A DNA stretch of 64,000 nt from Patagioenas fasciata (GCF_037038585.1 NC_092520.1:139001-203000), one strand, 5' to 3'. Shown: positions 44,401 to 53,004, numbered from the stretch's first letter. The notes: a model not told the origin generated them from the letters alone. Translations and numbers: made by a program.

Positions 44401-47400
44401 GAAAGGATCACAGCACATGCACTAATGAGATACTGCAGTGCTTGGGAAGGGACCACAGCACATGCACTAACGAGATACTGCAGTGCTTGGGAAAGGATCA
44501 CAGCACATGCACTAACGAGATACTGCAGTGCTTGGGAAGGGATCACAGCACATGCACTAACGAGATACTGCAGTGCTTGGGAAGGGACCACAGCACATGC
44601 ACTAACGAGATACCACAGTGCTTGGGAAAGGATCACAGCACATGCACTAACGAGATACTGCAGTGCTTGGGAAGGGACCACAGCACATGCACTAACGAGA
44701 TACCGCAGTGCTTGGGAAGGGACCACAGCACATGCACTAACGAGATACTGCAGTGCTTGGGAAAGGATCACAGCACATGCACTAACGAGATACTGCAGTG
44801 CTTGGGAAGGGACCACAGCACATGCACTAACGAGATACTGCAGTGCTTGGGAAGGGACCACAGCACATGCACTAACGAGATACCGCAGTGCTTGGGAAGG
44901 GACCACAGCACATGCACTAACGAGATACCGCAGTGCTTGGGAAGGGATCACAGCACATGCACTAACGAGATACCGCAGTGCTTGGGAAGGGATCACAGCA
45001 CATGCACTAACGAGATACTGCAGTGCTTGGGAAAGGATCACAGCACATGCACTAACGAGATACTGCAGTGCTTGGGAAGGGATCACAGCACATGCACTAA
45101 CGAGATACTGCAGTGCTTGGGAAGGGATCACAGCACATGCACTAACGAGATACTGCAGTGCTAAGATGCCAAAAACACTTTTCACACACACAGTGGAAAC
45201 GACCAGTTCACCCGGACAAAGAAAACGCACCTGTGTCCTGGGGCAGCCTTGGGTCTTCAGCAGGAAGTCTCGGACACAGTGATCTACAGCGCGGGCACGG
45301 ATGTAATAACCCCTGTGGAACGAAATTCAGTCGCAGTCACTGTCAGGAACCCTCCTTCTCCAGCACCACCATTCTCCTTTTCAAAAACTGGGGTTTTCTC
45401 CCTCAGCTTCTACCCAATATGTCTGATTGTGTCATATCTACAGCTTGGTAATAAATACAGATCTCCTGTATTCAGTGTTAACCAACAAGACTATAGATAA
45501 CCCAGAGAAAACATACAGATATCCTAGCTGGACCTGTTCCATCTTGCCTAAACATTCACTGAATAAACCAGTATAAATTCAGACAGTTAGAACGCTCCCT
45601 GCAATGAGAGTGGCCAACACCCGAGTTCTTGCCCCAAATCACATGCCATAACAATATTAACTCCTTCACTTACAGTGGACTATTGGGTGTAACAAACGAC
45701 TGACAGTGTGTGCAATGCAGTGAGCAGGGAACAAAAAAGGGAAGAGAAGCAACGTTAGGAATTTCACCGCCTGTTCTTCTGAATGACTGGAACTAAGCCT
45801 AACTCCTGGACCATGTATCATTTACCTAGTCTGGCGGGCACCGGCGCCCCTTTGTCCTCGGCATTCTATTTTAGCTGGTTTCATCATGTCCCCAACAGGC
45901 TCCCCAGCTCCTGTCGCCTCCTTTAACGAGCATGTTATCCCTGAGCCAGCAAATAAGTTACTGAAATGGTAACGTTCTTGAAAACTAATGAGAAAACTAC
46001 TGACTCGCTAATATTTTTAGTAGGTTAGTTTCCAAGACTTGTCTGAGTTAGTTTTCAGGAGCACTGAATACCGAATCACAGGATGGCTGGGGCTGGAAGG
46101 GACCTCTGGAGATCATCCAGTCCAACCCACCTGCTCAAGCAGGGACACCGAGCAGATCACACAGGATCACCAGAGCAGATCACACAGGGTCACCAGAGCA
46201 GATCACGCAGGGTCACCAGAGCAGATCACGCAGGGTCACCAGAGCAGATCACGCAGGCTCACCAGAGCAAATCACACAGGTTCACCAGAGCAGATCACAC
46301 AGGCTCACCAGGGTAGATCATGCAGGGTCACAGAGCAGATCATGCAGGGTCACCAGAGCAGATCACACAGGGTCACCAGAGCAGATCACGCAGGGTCACC
46401 GGGCAGATCACACATGGTCACCAGAGCAGATCACACATGGTCACCGAGCAGATCACACAGGCTCACCAGGGCAGATCACGCAGGCTCACCAGGGCAGATC
46501 ACGCAGGCTCACCAGAGCAGATCACGCAGGGTCACTGAGCAGATCACGCAGGGTCACCAGGGCAGATCACACAGGCTCACCAGGGCAGATCACACAGGCT
46601 CACCAGGGCAGATCACACAGGATCACCAGAGCAGATCACACAGGATCACCAGAGCAGATCACGCAGGGTCACCAGAGCAGATCACGCAGGCTCACCAGAG
46701 CAAATCACACAGGTTCACCAGAGCAGATCACACAGGCTCACCAGGGCAGATCACACAGGATCACAGAGCAGATCACATGGGGTCACAGAACCGATCACAT
46801 GGGGTCACAGAGCAGATCACGCAGGGTCACCGAGCAGATCACACGGGGTCACCGAGCAGATCACATGGGGTCACCGAGCAGATCACACGGGGTCACCAGA
46901 GCAGATCGCACAGGATCCCAGGTGGGTTTCAGTGTCTCAGAGGAGACTCCACACCCGCCCTGGGCAGCCCGGGCCAGGCTCTGCCACCCTCCACAGAAAA
47001 AGGTTTCTCCTTCAGTGTCACATTTTACAAAGCTTTCAACTTGTGCCCACAAGCCATGTAAAACTACACTAAAATTTCTAAAAGGTGATATTACTGGCAG
47101 TTCCCTGCAAGTTGCCGTTACGCGCATTTCCTTGAAATGCATTTTAAGAAGCTGTCCCTTAAACAGAAGGGACAACCCAAGGGGCCGGGAGCCCCCAGAC
47201 CCCGCCGTGCCGGCCGCGACCCGCGGCACCGGGACTCGGCAGCCGGAGGAGCGCGGGCCCCGCGCAGCGCCCGCTCCTCACCGGTGGACAAGCGGCGCTC
47301 GCCGCCGCTGCCGCCCCACCAGGAGCCGCAGGAACCGGTCCTGGATGTAGCCCCGCGCCGCCGCCGAGCACTTGCTGACGGCGCTGCTGCCGCCGGTGCT

Positions 47401-47669
47401 CTGGACCTGCCGGGACAAGGACACAGCGCTGCCCTGAGCCTGCCGCGCCGGCTCCGCCGACCGACACCGCGGGACGAGCAGCGCTCGGGGCCGCGGGGCA
47501 GGACGGGGGGGCCAGGCAGCGCCGCCGAGCACCGTTCACGCCCCAGCCTCCCGTCCGCCCGGGCGCCGCCTGCGCAGACACCCGGTGCGCTCCCGCGCGG
47601 AGGGCGGCGCTGCCCGGCGGGACCACTCACGGCGGCGGGGCGCGGGGCGCCCGTGCGGCCGCGGCCCAT
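16345..47669 (-). CDS. LCMT2: LCMT2/TYW4, tRNA-Phe wybutosine-synthesising methyltransferase, 14 exons
   Basis: Last enzyme of wybutosine synthesis at position 37 of tRNA-Phe (yeast Ppm2/Tyw4), using SAM for methylation and methoxycarbonylation. Coding exons in transcript order: 47669-47631, 47406-47282, 45312-45231, 43864-43684, 40742-40586, 40179-39990, 39564-39457, 35987-35897, 33783-33532, 32888-32664, 31208-31111, 23271-23084, 22995-22860, 16614-16345. Every junction is GT-AG and phases agree, giving 713 aa (human about 686). The N-terminal half is a PPM-type methyltransferase with SAM motif SLGAGFDSL (from residue 85), then the LCMT motif L-Y-E-Q and M-D-M-N-E-F. The C-terminal half has kelch-like repeats with paired glycines: [58 protein letters not shown]. 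Human LCMT2 is intronless, so this is the ancestral intron-bearing form. The C-terminus is about 35 residues longer than human. Introns 2, 3, 11 and 13 carry minisatellites. Confidence 0.95.
17402..17443. repeat. (TA)n microsatellite in LCMT2 intron 13
   Basis: About 20 TA dinucleotides with one interruption, in an AT-rich stretch of the last LCMT2 intron (16615-22859). The rest of 16620-18700 shows no gene or repeat that I recognise. Confidence 0.9.
18712..19045 (-). mobile_element. CR1 LINE 3' fragment
   Basis: Read on the plus strand it opens with the inverted CR1 tail (ATAGAGTCATGG, then AGAAGGGACCTTCC) and continues through UTR and the ORF2 end. A second CR1 abuts or is inserted at 19046. 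Confidence 0.8.
19046..19480 (-). mobile_element. CR1 LINE 3' fragment, same subfamily as 14473-16258
   Basis: Starts with the inverted tail CACAGAATCCCAGGATGTCA. It is nearly identical over about 400 bp to 14473-14900 and, inverted, to 37860-38285. It ends in a different CR1-like segment near 19480-19600. Confidence 0.85.
19728..19925 (-). mobile_element. CR1 LINE 3' fragment
   Basis: Inverted tail (AACCACAGAACAGAATCGCA) followed by GGCTGGGAGGGACC and GTCCAACCACCC phrases typical of a CR1 3' UTR. Older and more diverged than its neighbour. Confidence 0.75.
20290..22800. repeat. 43-bp minisatellite, about 58 units, in LCMT2 intron 13
   Basis: The unit is 43 bp, with GGTACCATG recurring at exact 43-bp spacing. 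Each unit carries the inverted repeat TGTTCCC/GGGAACA around a 14-base loop, plus a GGTACC palindrome. Variants are few (CCTCTG or CCCCTG, CATTTCAG or CGTTTCAG or CACTTCAG, GGGAAC or GAGAAC) and mix freely between units. The array ends about 60 bp from the exon 13 splice donor at 22859. Confidence 0.97.
23668..24090 (-). mobile_element. CR1 LINE 3' fragment
   Basis: Inverted CR1 tail (AATCACAGAATCACAGCATGG), then GGTTGGGAAAGCCCTCAGAG, running to the ORF2 C-terminal phrase near 24060. Similar in subfamily to the intact element at 58578-62270. It lies in LCMT2 intron 11. Confidence 0.85.
24602..24880 (-). mobile_element. CR1 LINE 3' fragment
   Basis: Inverted tail AATCACAGTATGAATTCTGG followed by GCTGGAGGGACCCACAGATC and TGACACCCCACAGGTCACCC, matching the 3' part of the element at 53445-54705. 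Confidence 0.75.
25590..25990 (+). mobile_element. Possible ERV LTR fragment (fossil)
   Basis: The text GGGGTCAGCCCCATGTAAAC, then GTCTGACTGAGC, then CACCTCACCAATCCATCCTG resembles the U3/R region of avian ERV LTRs. A related-looking segment lies at 31640-31960. No internal genes adjoin. Family and ends uncertain. Confidence 0.35.
26220..27330 (-). mobile_element. Old CR1 LINE, ORF1 and endonuclease portion
   Basis: On the minus strand, 27320-26960 matches the end of CR1 ORF1 (G-A-Q-V-V-F-S-S, then the W-G-F-L region). From 26600 to 26220 it matches the ORF2 endonuclease: [10 protein letters not shown], then E-G-L-V-S-K-A-V, then C-L-G-H-S-D-C. Many stops and frame shifts, so clearly inactive and older than the other copies. 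Confidence 0.7.
27815..30275. repeat. 62-bp minisatellite, about 40 units, in LCMT2 intron 11
   Basis: GGGTCTCA(G/C)TG, then CCCACACGGTGCAAGAGCAG, recurs at exact 62-bp spacing. Units differ at a handful of fixed positions (TCAGTG or TCACTG, GAGCAG or GCGCAG, CACCCT or CAGCCT) in many combinations. 62 is not a multiple of three, so no long frame survives. Confidence 0.97.
30600..30920 (+). mobile_element. CR1 LINE 3' fragment
   Basis: It encodes a diverged ORF2 C-terminus (ACTACAAGGGCAGTGGAGCA and GGTTGCCCAAAAAGGTTGTG) and then the UTR phrase GCTGGACTAGATGATCTCCA. AT-rich and old. Confidence 0.75.
31640..31960 (+). mobile_element. Possible ERV LTR fragment (fossil)
   Basis: The arrangement GGGCTAGTCACGTGTAACC, then GCTGCTGGGCAG, then GTCTGTCTGGCC resembles the promoter/R part of avian ERV LTRs and the segment at 25590-25990. 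No coding region adjoins. Low confidence. Confidence 0.3.
32942..33470 (-). mobile_element. CR1 LINE 3' fragment filling LCMT2 intron 9
   Basis: Inverted tail TATAGAATCAGAGAACC followed by GGCTGGAAAAGACC; it runs to the ORF2 C-terminus near 33470. Same subfamily as 9993-10720. It occupies nearly all of the 643-bp intron between LCMT2 exons 9 and 10. Confidence 0.88.
33790..35890. other. LCMT2 intron 8, nothing else recognised
   Basis: Between exons 9 (ends upstream at 33783) and 8 (35897-35987) I see ordinary intron sequence, with no further exon, RNA gene or recognisable repeat family. Confidence 0.4.
36185..36880 (+). mobile_element. Probable solo LTR of an avian ERVL-like retrovirus (fossil)
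   Basis: The 3' part shows a pyrimidine-rich stretch, a polyadenylation signal (ATTAATAAAGTAACA near 36760), then AACTCCTTGGCTTTTTGGTC and GGACGGACCGTGACA, a pattern I associate with avian ERVL-type LTRs. The 5' limit is estimated. No internal region is attached. It lies in LCMT2 intron 7. Confidence 0.45.
37605..38285 (+). mobile_element. CR1 LINE 3' fragment
   Basis: ORF2 C-terminus through the 3' tail ATTCTGGGATTCTGTGATC. It is the inverted counterpart of 14473-15100, with very few differences, so both come from one young subfamily. It lies in LCMT2 intron 7. Confidence 0.88.
40920..42240. other. LCMT2 intron 4, unremarkable AT-rich part
   Basis: No exon, RNA gene or repeat family recognised between exon 5 (40586-40742) and the CR1 piece at 42243. 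Confidence 0.4.
42243..42430 (-). mobile_element. CR1 LINE 3' fragment (old)
   Basis: Diverged inverted CR1 tail and UTR (GGCTGGGAGGAGCCTCTGAA, then GGGAGACTCCACCGCC). It lies in LCMT2 intron 4. Confidence 0.65.
44079..45164. repeat. 45-bp minisatellite, about 24 units, in LCMT2 intron 3
   Basis: CACAGCACATGCACTAACGA recurs at exactly 45 bp. The first ten or so units alternate between two subtypes (GGGACCACAG with CCACAG, and AGGATCACAG with CTGCAG), a 90-bp higher-order period; later units are mixed. With 45 divisible by three and no stop in the unit, frames of about 380-430 codons are open on both strands. They are artefacts. Confidence 0.97.
46074..47060 (-). mobile_element. CR1 LINE 3' fragment expanded from within by a minisatellite
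   Basis: 46074-46150 is an inverted CR1 tail (GAATCACAGGATGGCTGG, then GTCCAACCCACCTGCTCAAG). 46915-47060 is the directly following CR1 segment (AGGTGGGTTTCAGTGTCTC, then GAGACTCCACACCCGCCCTG). The 46141-46915 array separates them. It lies in LCMT2 intron 2. Confidence 0.8.
46141..46915. repeat. 21-23-bp minisatellite, about 33 units, inside CR1
   Basis: The unit reads roughly CACCAGAGCAGATCACACAGG. Units vary between 21 and 23 bp and at the ACACAG/ACGCAG and GGGTC/GGCTC positions. It corresponds to a CR1 phrase (AGGGTCACC..AGAGCAG) found once in ordinary CR1 copies. Confidence 0.93.
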
Positions 47670-48004
47670 CCTCCCGGCCCGGGAAGCCGCCCCGCAGCGA
47701 CGGGAAGCACGCGCGCGCTGCCGCGCGCAGGAAGTGACGCACCGCGCGCGACTCCCGGCAGGGGAGCGTCAGGGCTGGAGAGCGACCGGGGAGCGCGCCC
47801 CCTAGCGGGGCCGGCCCGGGCGCCCCAACAATGGCGGTCCCGGTCCCGGGGTCCCGGCCTGGCCTGGCCGCCACTGGGCTCCCGGTCCCGGGGCCCCCGG
47901 CCCGGCCGTCCCGCTCCCAGAGAGGCCGCCGCGGCACCTGGCGGACCCGCCAGCTCAGTCCCGTGCCTGGGCCCGGCAGTGAGGGAGAGCCAGAGCACGT
48001 CGCC
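47670..48004. promoter_or_regulatory. Bidirectional CpG-island promoter of LCMT2 and a divergent gene
   Basis: A CpG island spans about 47180-48110. The LCMT2 ATG (47669, minus) and a plus-strand ATG (48005) are 336 bp apart. AGGAAGTGACGCA at 47729-47741 joins ETS-like and CRE-like motifs, and ATGGCGG at 47831-47837 is YY1-like. No TATA box is visible. Confidence 0.6.
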
Positions 48005-48028
48005 ATGGCAACGAGCAGCCTGTGCGCG
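48005..48028 (+). CDS. Candidate first coding exon of an unidentified divergent gene (partial)
   Basis: An ATG in good context encodes MATSSLCA and is followed at once by a strong donor (GTAAGC at 48029). The bases 47999-48012 (GTCGCCATGGCAAC) are a perfect RFX X-box, as found at the start of ciliary genes. An alternative upstream ATG in the same frame lies at 47831. Downstream exons were not identified with confidence; exon-like segments at 53005-53164, 54784-54893 and 55150-55230 are candidates. I do not recognise the protein. Confidence 0.4.
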
Positions 48029-48122
48029 GTAAGCGGAGGAGAAGCGCTGTCAGGACCGGGAGCGGAGCTGCCCCGAGCCCGGGGGCCCTCGGGGAAGAGT
48101 GTCCGTCCCCCCGGGGGGGTGG

Positions 48123-48845
48123 AGGTTCCCCGGGACAGAGTGCAGAGCTCCGTGGATGGTGCAGAGCTCCGTGGATGGTGCAGAGCTCCCTGGCGGGGTG
48201 CAGAGCTCAGTGGTGGAGTGCAGGGCTCAGTGGTGGGGTGCAGAGCTCCGTGGATGGTGCAGAGCTCCCTGGCGGGGTGCAGAGCTCAGTGTGGGGTGCA
48301 GAGCTCCGTGGAGGGTGCAGAGCTCCGTGTGGGGTGCAGAGCTCCGTGGATGGTGCAGAGCTCCGTGGTGGGGTGCAGAGCTCAGTGTGGGGTGCAGAGC
48401 TCAGTGTGGGGGTGCAGAGCTCAGCGGAGAGTGCAGAGCTCCCTGGCGGGGTGCAGAGCTTAGTGGTGGAGTGCAGGGCTCAGTGGTGGAGTGCAGGGCT
48501 CAGTGGTGGGGTGCAGAGCTCAGTGTGGGGTGCAGAGCTCAGTGTGGGGTGCAGAGCACAGTGGGGGGGTGCAGAGCTCAGCGGAGAGTGCAGAGCTTCC
48601 TGGCGGGGTGCAGAGCTCAGTGGTGGAGTGCAGGGCTCAGTGGTGGAGTGCAGGGCTCAGTGGTGGGGTGCAGAGCTCCGTGTGGGGTGCAGAGCTCCGT
48701 GTGGGGTGCAGAGCTCCGTGAAGGGGTGCAGAGCTCAGTGGTGGGGTGCAGAGCTCTGTGTGGGGTGTAGAGCTCTGTGTGGGGTGCAGAGCTCCGTGGA
48801 GGGGTGCAGAGCTCCGTGTGGGGTGCAGAGCTCAGTGGAGCAACC
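48123..48845. repeat. 18-22-bp minisatellite, about 36 units
   Basis: Units of the type GTGCAGAGCTC(A/C)GTG with GTGGGG, GGATG or GCGGG endings. A GAGCTC palindrome is present in nearly every unit. It lies about 100 bp after the donor at 48029, so inside the first intron of the putative divergent gene. Confidence 0.93.
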
Positions 48846-48849
48846 GTGG

Positions 48850-49340
48850 TAGCCTGAGCTATGTAAGATGTCACAAATACTGTGCATATTTCCTATGCAG
48901 TGTCTCTGTGCATCTTGCGCTCCAGAAATTAGTACATTGTGCATTAAATAAGCTACAATCTCAAAATGTCACTTTACCGAGAGTGGCCAGTATGCATATT
49001 TCTAACTGGGACCCACAAATCTCAGTCCTTAGACAGTGCCAGCGTTTTATCAACAGCAACATGAGAACTTTTCTGAGATGTAGTTTGTTAGCGTTGCCTT
49101 TTAGGTGGTTCCTGGCAGGCTTGAAGTAACGAGTCCTGGCTGCTGCAGTCGTAGTGTGGGATAGAATATATTATGGTAGCTCCTGTATTTGCGTTCGCGT
49201 TCTAGATGTGTGCACAGTTTCTGCAGAGACCAAGTCTTCGTTTTCCTCCAGGTTCTCTTTTCCTGGCTGTTCATCATTTTGTTGATCTTGTCGCATCTCT
49301 GGGTTCTGGAAATGATGTTTTGAGTCAGTTAGAGCTTAAC
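48850..49340. other. Unique sequence, nothing recognised
   Basis: AT-richer unique sequence between two arrays. A CAG at 48898-48900 could act as a splice acceptor, but the following frame is short and unfamiliar. Confidence 0.3.
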
Positions 49341-49342
49341 TC

Positions 49343-49735
49343 ACAGGGAATGCTAGCCAGTCCTAGAGGTTAACTTACAGGGAATGCTAGCCAGTCCTAG
49401 AGGTTACTTACAGGGAATGCTAGCCACTCCTAGAGGTTAACTCACAGGGAATGCTAGCCACTCCTAGAGGTTAACTTACAGGGAATGCTAGCCACTCCTA
49501 GAGGTAACTTACAGGGAATGCTAGCCAGTCCTAGAGGTAACTTACAGGGAATGCTAGCCACTCCTAGAGGTTACTTACAGGGAATGCTAGCCAGTCCTAG
49601 AGGTTACTTACAGGGAATGCTAGCCACTCCTAGAGGTAACTTACAGGGAATGCTAGCCACTCCTAGAGGTTACTTACAGGGAATGCTAGCCACTCCTAGA
49701 GGTTATTTACAGGGAATGCTAGCCAGTCCTGCTGG
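49343..49735. repeat. 33-35-bp minisatellite, about 12 units
   Basis: GGGAATGCTAGCCA(C/G)TCCTAGAGGT, then TA(A)CTTACA, recurs about every 33-35 bp; each unit has the palindrome GCTAGC. Confidence 0.95.
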
Positions 49736-50469
49736 CACGTCAGGACCTGCAGTGTTTGCAGTTACACCAGCGTCCTGCAAATTACGATGGAGCAAAACAC
49801 GTGGCAGCAAGTCAGGCAGTGACCACTGAACTCCCTGCATTCAGCCACTCCAGGAAGGCTTTCCCAGTCCTGCATTTCTATATCTATAACAATCTTCTGT
49901 GCAAACTCTATGATATGAAACATGAACTGGGCCTCTTGGGTTTAACACAAAAACACAGACCTAAATAGTTTTGAGGGGGTGGGAAGGGTGCTGGGAGGTT
50001 GGTGTCCTGCCCTTAGCACAAGGCACCGCATGTGTGCTCCAGGGCTGGAGTCCCTACATCAGATTTCCTCGGTAAAGGGCGAGAAGGGGGCGCGCAGCCA
50101 TTCTTGGGCTGCCTGTGCCGTTCCTGGGTGTCACAGATACTGTAGTCACTCATCATTTTATCAGGCTCTAGTTTAGAAGCAGATGGGACTTGTGCTCCTA
50201 TGTCCTCCTTAGTTTGGAAGGATGCTTTGGAGCCTGATTGCTGTGATAGTTAAAAATCTCCACGTTTCTTGTTGCATGTATTAATGGCCAATTTGCATCC
50301 ATTTATTCTTGATTCACAGTTAGTTTTAATCTGAAATTGTTCCTTTGCCATTCTGGCGCTGCACAAGCAGACAGATTTATCATCTCTTGCTCTGCTTTGC
50401 CAGACTGGGCTAGCCAAGCAAGCTCCGCTCCTGGGCAGCAGAAGGCTGTAAACCCCTTTCAGAGAGCGG

Positions 50470-50860
50470 ACGGGTGCTGTGCGTGCAGGGCACGCAGTCA
50501 CGGGCCTGGCACGTCCCGGGCTGACATCCCCGCAGGCTGGCGTGGGGAGGGGTGCGCGGGCAACCTTCCCGCCCCGCCTCGCCCTCCGCTCCTCCGGGGA
50601 TCCCCGGGGCCCAGCACGACACGCGAAGCTCGTGAGGAATGCACAGCTCGCCCCAACAACAGAAAACACGGAGCAGCGCAGCGCGGGCGTCCCGGGCCCA
50701 TGCGGCTCCCACCCCCAGCGGGCGCGCTGAGGAGAGGGGAGCGCGTAATGAGAAGCATTCGCCGCAGCAGCTATCTATAGCCCTTCGTGCGGGACAGCGG
50801 GCGGGGACAGGCGTGTCCCGCCCGCCTGACCTCAGCGCTGACGTCAGAGAGCCCAATGAA
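50470..50860. promoter_or_regulatory. CpG island
   Basis: CpG-dense stretch between AT-rich sequence and a GC-rich minisatellite. No exon was recognised. It could be a promoter of either strand or simply share the composition of the neighbouring array. Confidence 0.35.
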
Positions 50861-50879
50861 CAGCAGGGGGTGCTGCAGA

Positions 50880-51905
50880 GAGGGGTGCGCAGCCAGCGCC
50901 CAGCGCCAAGGGGCGGCAGCAGCGCCAAGGGGTGACACCAGCGCCCAGCGCCAAGGGGCGGCAGCAGCGCCCAGCGCGAAGGGGCGACAGCAGTGCCAAG
51001 GGGCGACACCAGCGCCCAGCGCCAAGGGGCGGCAGCAGCGCCAAGGGGTGACACCAGCGCCCAGCGCCAAGGGGCGACAGCAGCGCCAAGGGGCGACAGC
51101 AGCGCCCAGCGCCAAGGGGCGGCAGCAGTGCCAAGGGGCGACACCAGCGCCCAGCGCCAAGGGGCGGCAGCAGCGCCAAGGGGTGACACCAGCGCCCAGC
51201 GCCAAGGGGCGACAGCAGCGCCAAGGGGCGACAGCAGCGCCCAGCGCAAAGGGGCGACAGCAGCGCCAAGGGGCGACAGCAGCGCCCAGCGCCAAGGGGC
51301 GGCAGCAGTGCCAAGGGGTGACACCAGCGCCCAGCGCCAAGGGGTGACACCAGCACCCAGCACGAAGGGGCGACAGCAGTGCCAAGGGGCGACAGCAGCG
51401 CCCAGCGCCAAGGGGCGGCAGCAGCGCCAAGGGGTGACAGCAGCGCCCAGCGCCAAGGGGTGACACCAGCACCCAGCGCGAAGGGGCGACAGCAGCGCCA
51501 AGGGGCAACAGCAACGCCAAGGGTCAACAGCAGCGCCCAGCACCAAGGGGTGACACCAGCACCCAGCACCAAGGGGCGACAGCAGCGCCCAGCACCAAGG
51601 GTTGACAGCAGCGCCAAGGGGCGACAGCAGCGCCAAGGGACGACAGCAGCACCCGGCGCGAAGGGGCGACAGCAGCGCCAAGGGACGACAGCAGCACCCG
51701 GCGCGAAGGGGCGACAGCAGCACGCAGTGCCAAGGGTCGACAGCAGCGTGAAGGGGCGACAGCAGCATGCAGCGCCAAGGGTCGACAGCAGCGTGAAGGG
51801 GCGACACCAGCACCCAGCGCCAAGGGTCGACAGCAGCGTGAAGGGGCGACAGCAGCACGCAGCGCCAAGGGGCGACAGCGGCGCCCGGCGCGAGGGGTCG
51901 ACAGC
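50880..51905. repeat. GC-rich minisatellite of 18/21-bp modules (39-bp pairs)
   Basis: Modules CAGCGCCAAGGGGCGACA and CAGCGCCCAGCGCCAAGGGG alternate, giving mainly 39-bp pairs; later modules mutate to GTGAAGGGGCGACA forms. Module lengths are mostly multiples of three, so frames up to about 520 codons are open on the minus strand and about 270 on the plus strand. They are not genes. Confidence 0.93.
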
Positions 51906-52574
51906 AGCACCACTGGAAGACACAGGAGATAAAGTGGGAGCTATTCCTTCCCACAGAAGGGTGCTCTGTCCACAGTATCAAGACTCTGGCATCAGTTCAA
52001 GCTGGGCCAAAGAAGTTTGGGTCTTTCTATGGCGTGACTCAACAACACAAAATTCATACTTCTCATCTACTACAAGCATTTTCCCTTATCTGCTCTGCTT
52101 TCTGAACCACTTGGATGCATACCGAAGGTTACCGGTTACAGCACAGTCTCTGTATTCGCTTGCACCTGGGAAACAGTTCTGAGAATGATGACAAGGTACA
52201 GATCTGTGTTGTGCGAAGCACTAGGGCTGTGCCTCAAACATACTGCTACCCAAAATATTTGGTTCTAATGCTACCAAGATTGTCCTGTTGCTCGTGGTCA
52301 CTGCAGGAGTGGAGGGCGGAATTCATCTGCCAACCTAGGACAACGTGGTTGGAATGGGATCCAGGAGAACACATATGAGTCTCAGATCTTGATCATTCTG
52401 TTGTAATGGAGTACCACAGAGAGACCTCAGTGACAGGGCAAGGTCCAGTCAGGCTAAGGCCAGTGCAGCAAAGTTCAGAGATAAACAACATAACTTAAGT
52501 CTTAAATGCATATGGAAGTCTGGAGTGCACAACCCAAATACTTCGTCTGTCATCAAAGAGTGTGTGATTAACAA

Positions 52575-52735
52575 AATGAGATGCAATCACGGAATCATGT
52601 AATGGTTTGTGTTGGAGGAGACCACCCCCGCCATGGGCAGGAACGTCTTTCGCTGGATCAGGTTGCTTAGAGCCTCGTCCAGCCTGGCTTTGTCCGTTTG
52701 AACACAATCAGAGGAACCGGCTTTCTAGTGATTGT
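52575..52735 (-). mobile_element. CR1 LINE 3' fragment (old)
   Basis: Inverted CR1 tail AATCACGGAATCATGTAATGG, then GGAGGAGACCACC, then GTCCAGCCTGGC; strongly diverged. Confidence 0.6.
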
Positions 52736-53004
52736 TAGGAATGTAAACATCTCAAAAAATCCATCACTGTCAAGGAACATATTGTGATTTTCTCATTCTT
52801 TGATGTTCAGTGGAATCCTTTGTCCTTCAAAAAGATGATGGAAAGGAAGTTTAGAAAATACTGTTAGATACTAATGGCAATGATGTTGGAAGTGGAGAGA
52901 ATGAAAAGTCATCCTGTGTCTTGTCACGGAAGTTAGGAAGTGCAGCAAATGGTTGTGAGGGCTTTCAAAATATAAAATAAGTAGTTTGTTCCATTGCCTT
53001 GTAG

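Noticed and set aside
43981-45282. Long plus-strand frame of 433 codons and a minus-strand frame of 407 codons
   Set aside because: Both arise from a 45-bp tandem repeat with no stop codon; the repeat sits in an LCMT2 intron, and both strands being open is diagnostic of an artefact.
46141-46915. Nuclear-receptor response element array (GGGTCA half-sites)
   Set aside because: The half-site-like phrase derives from CR1 sequence and spacing is set by the repeat unit; no independent support for receptor binding.
50410-51981. Minus-strand frame of 523 codons and several plus-strand frames
   Set aside because: Stop-free 18/21-bp modules; the Leu/Ala/Trp/Cys-rich repeat protein resembles no family.
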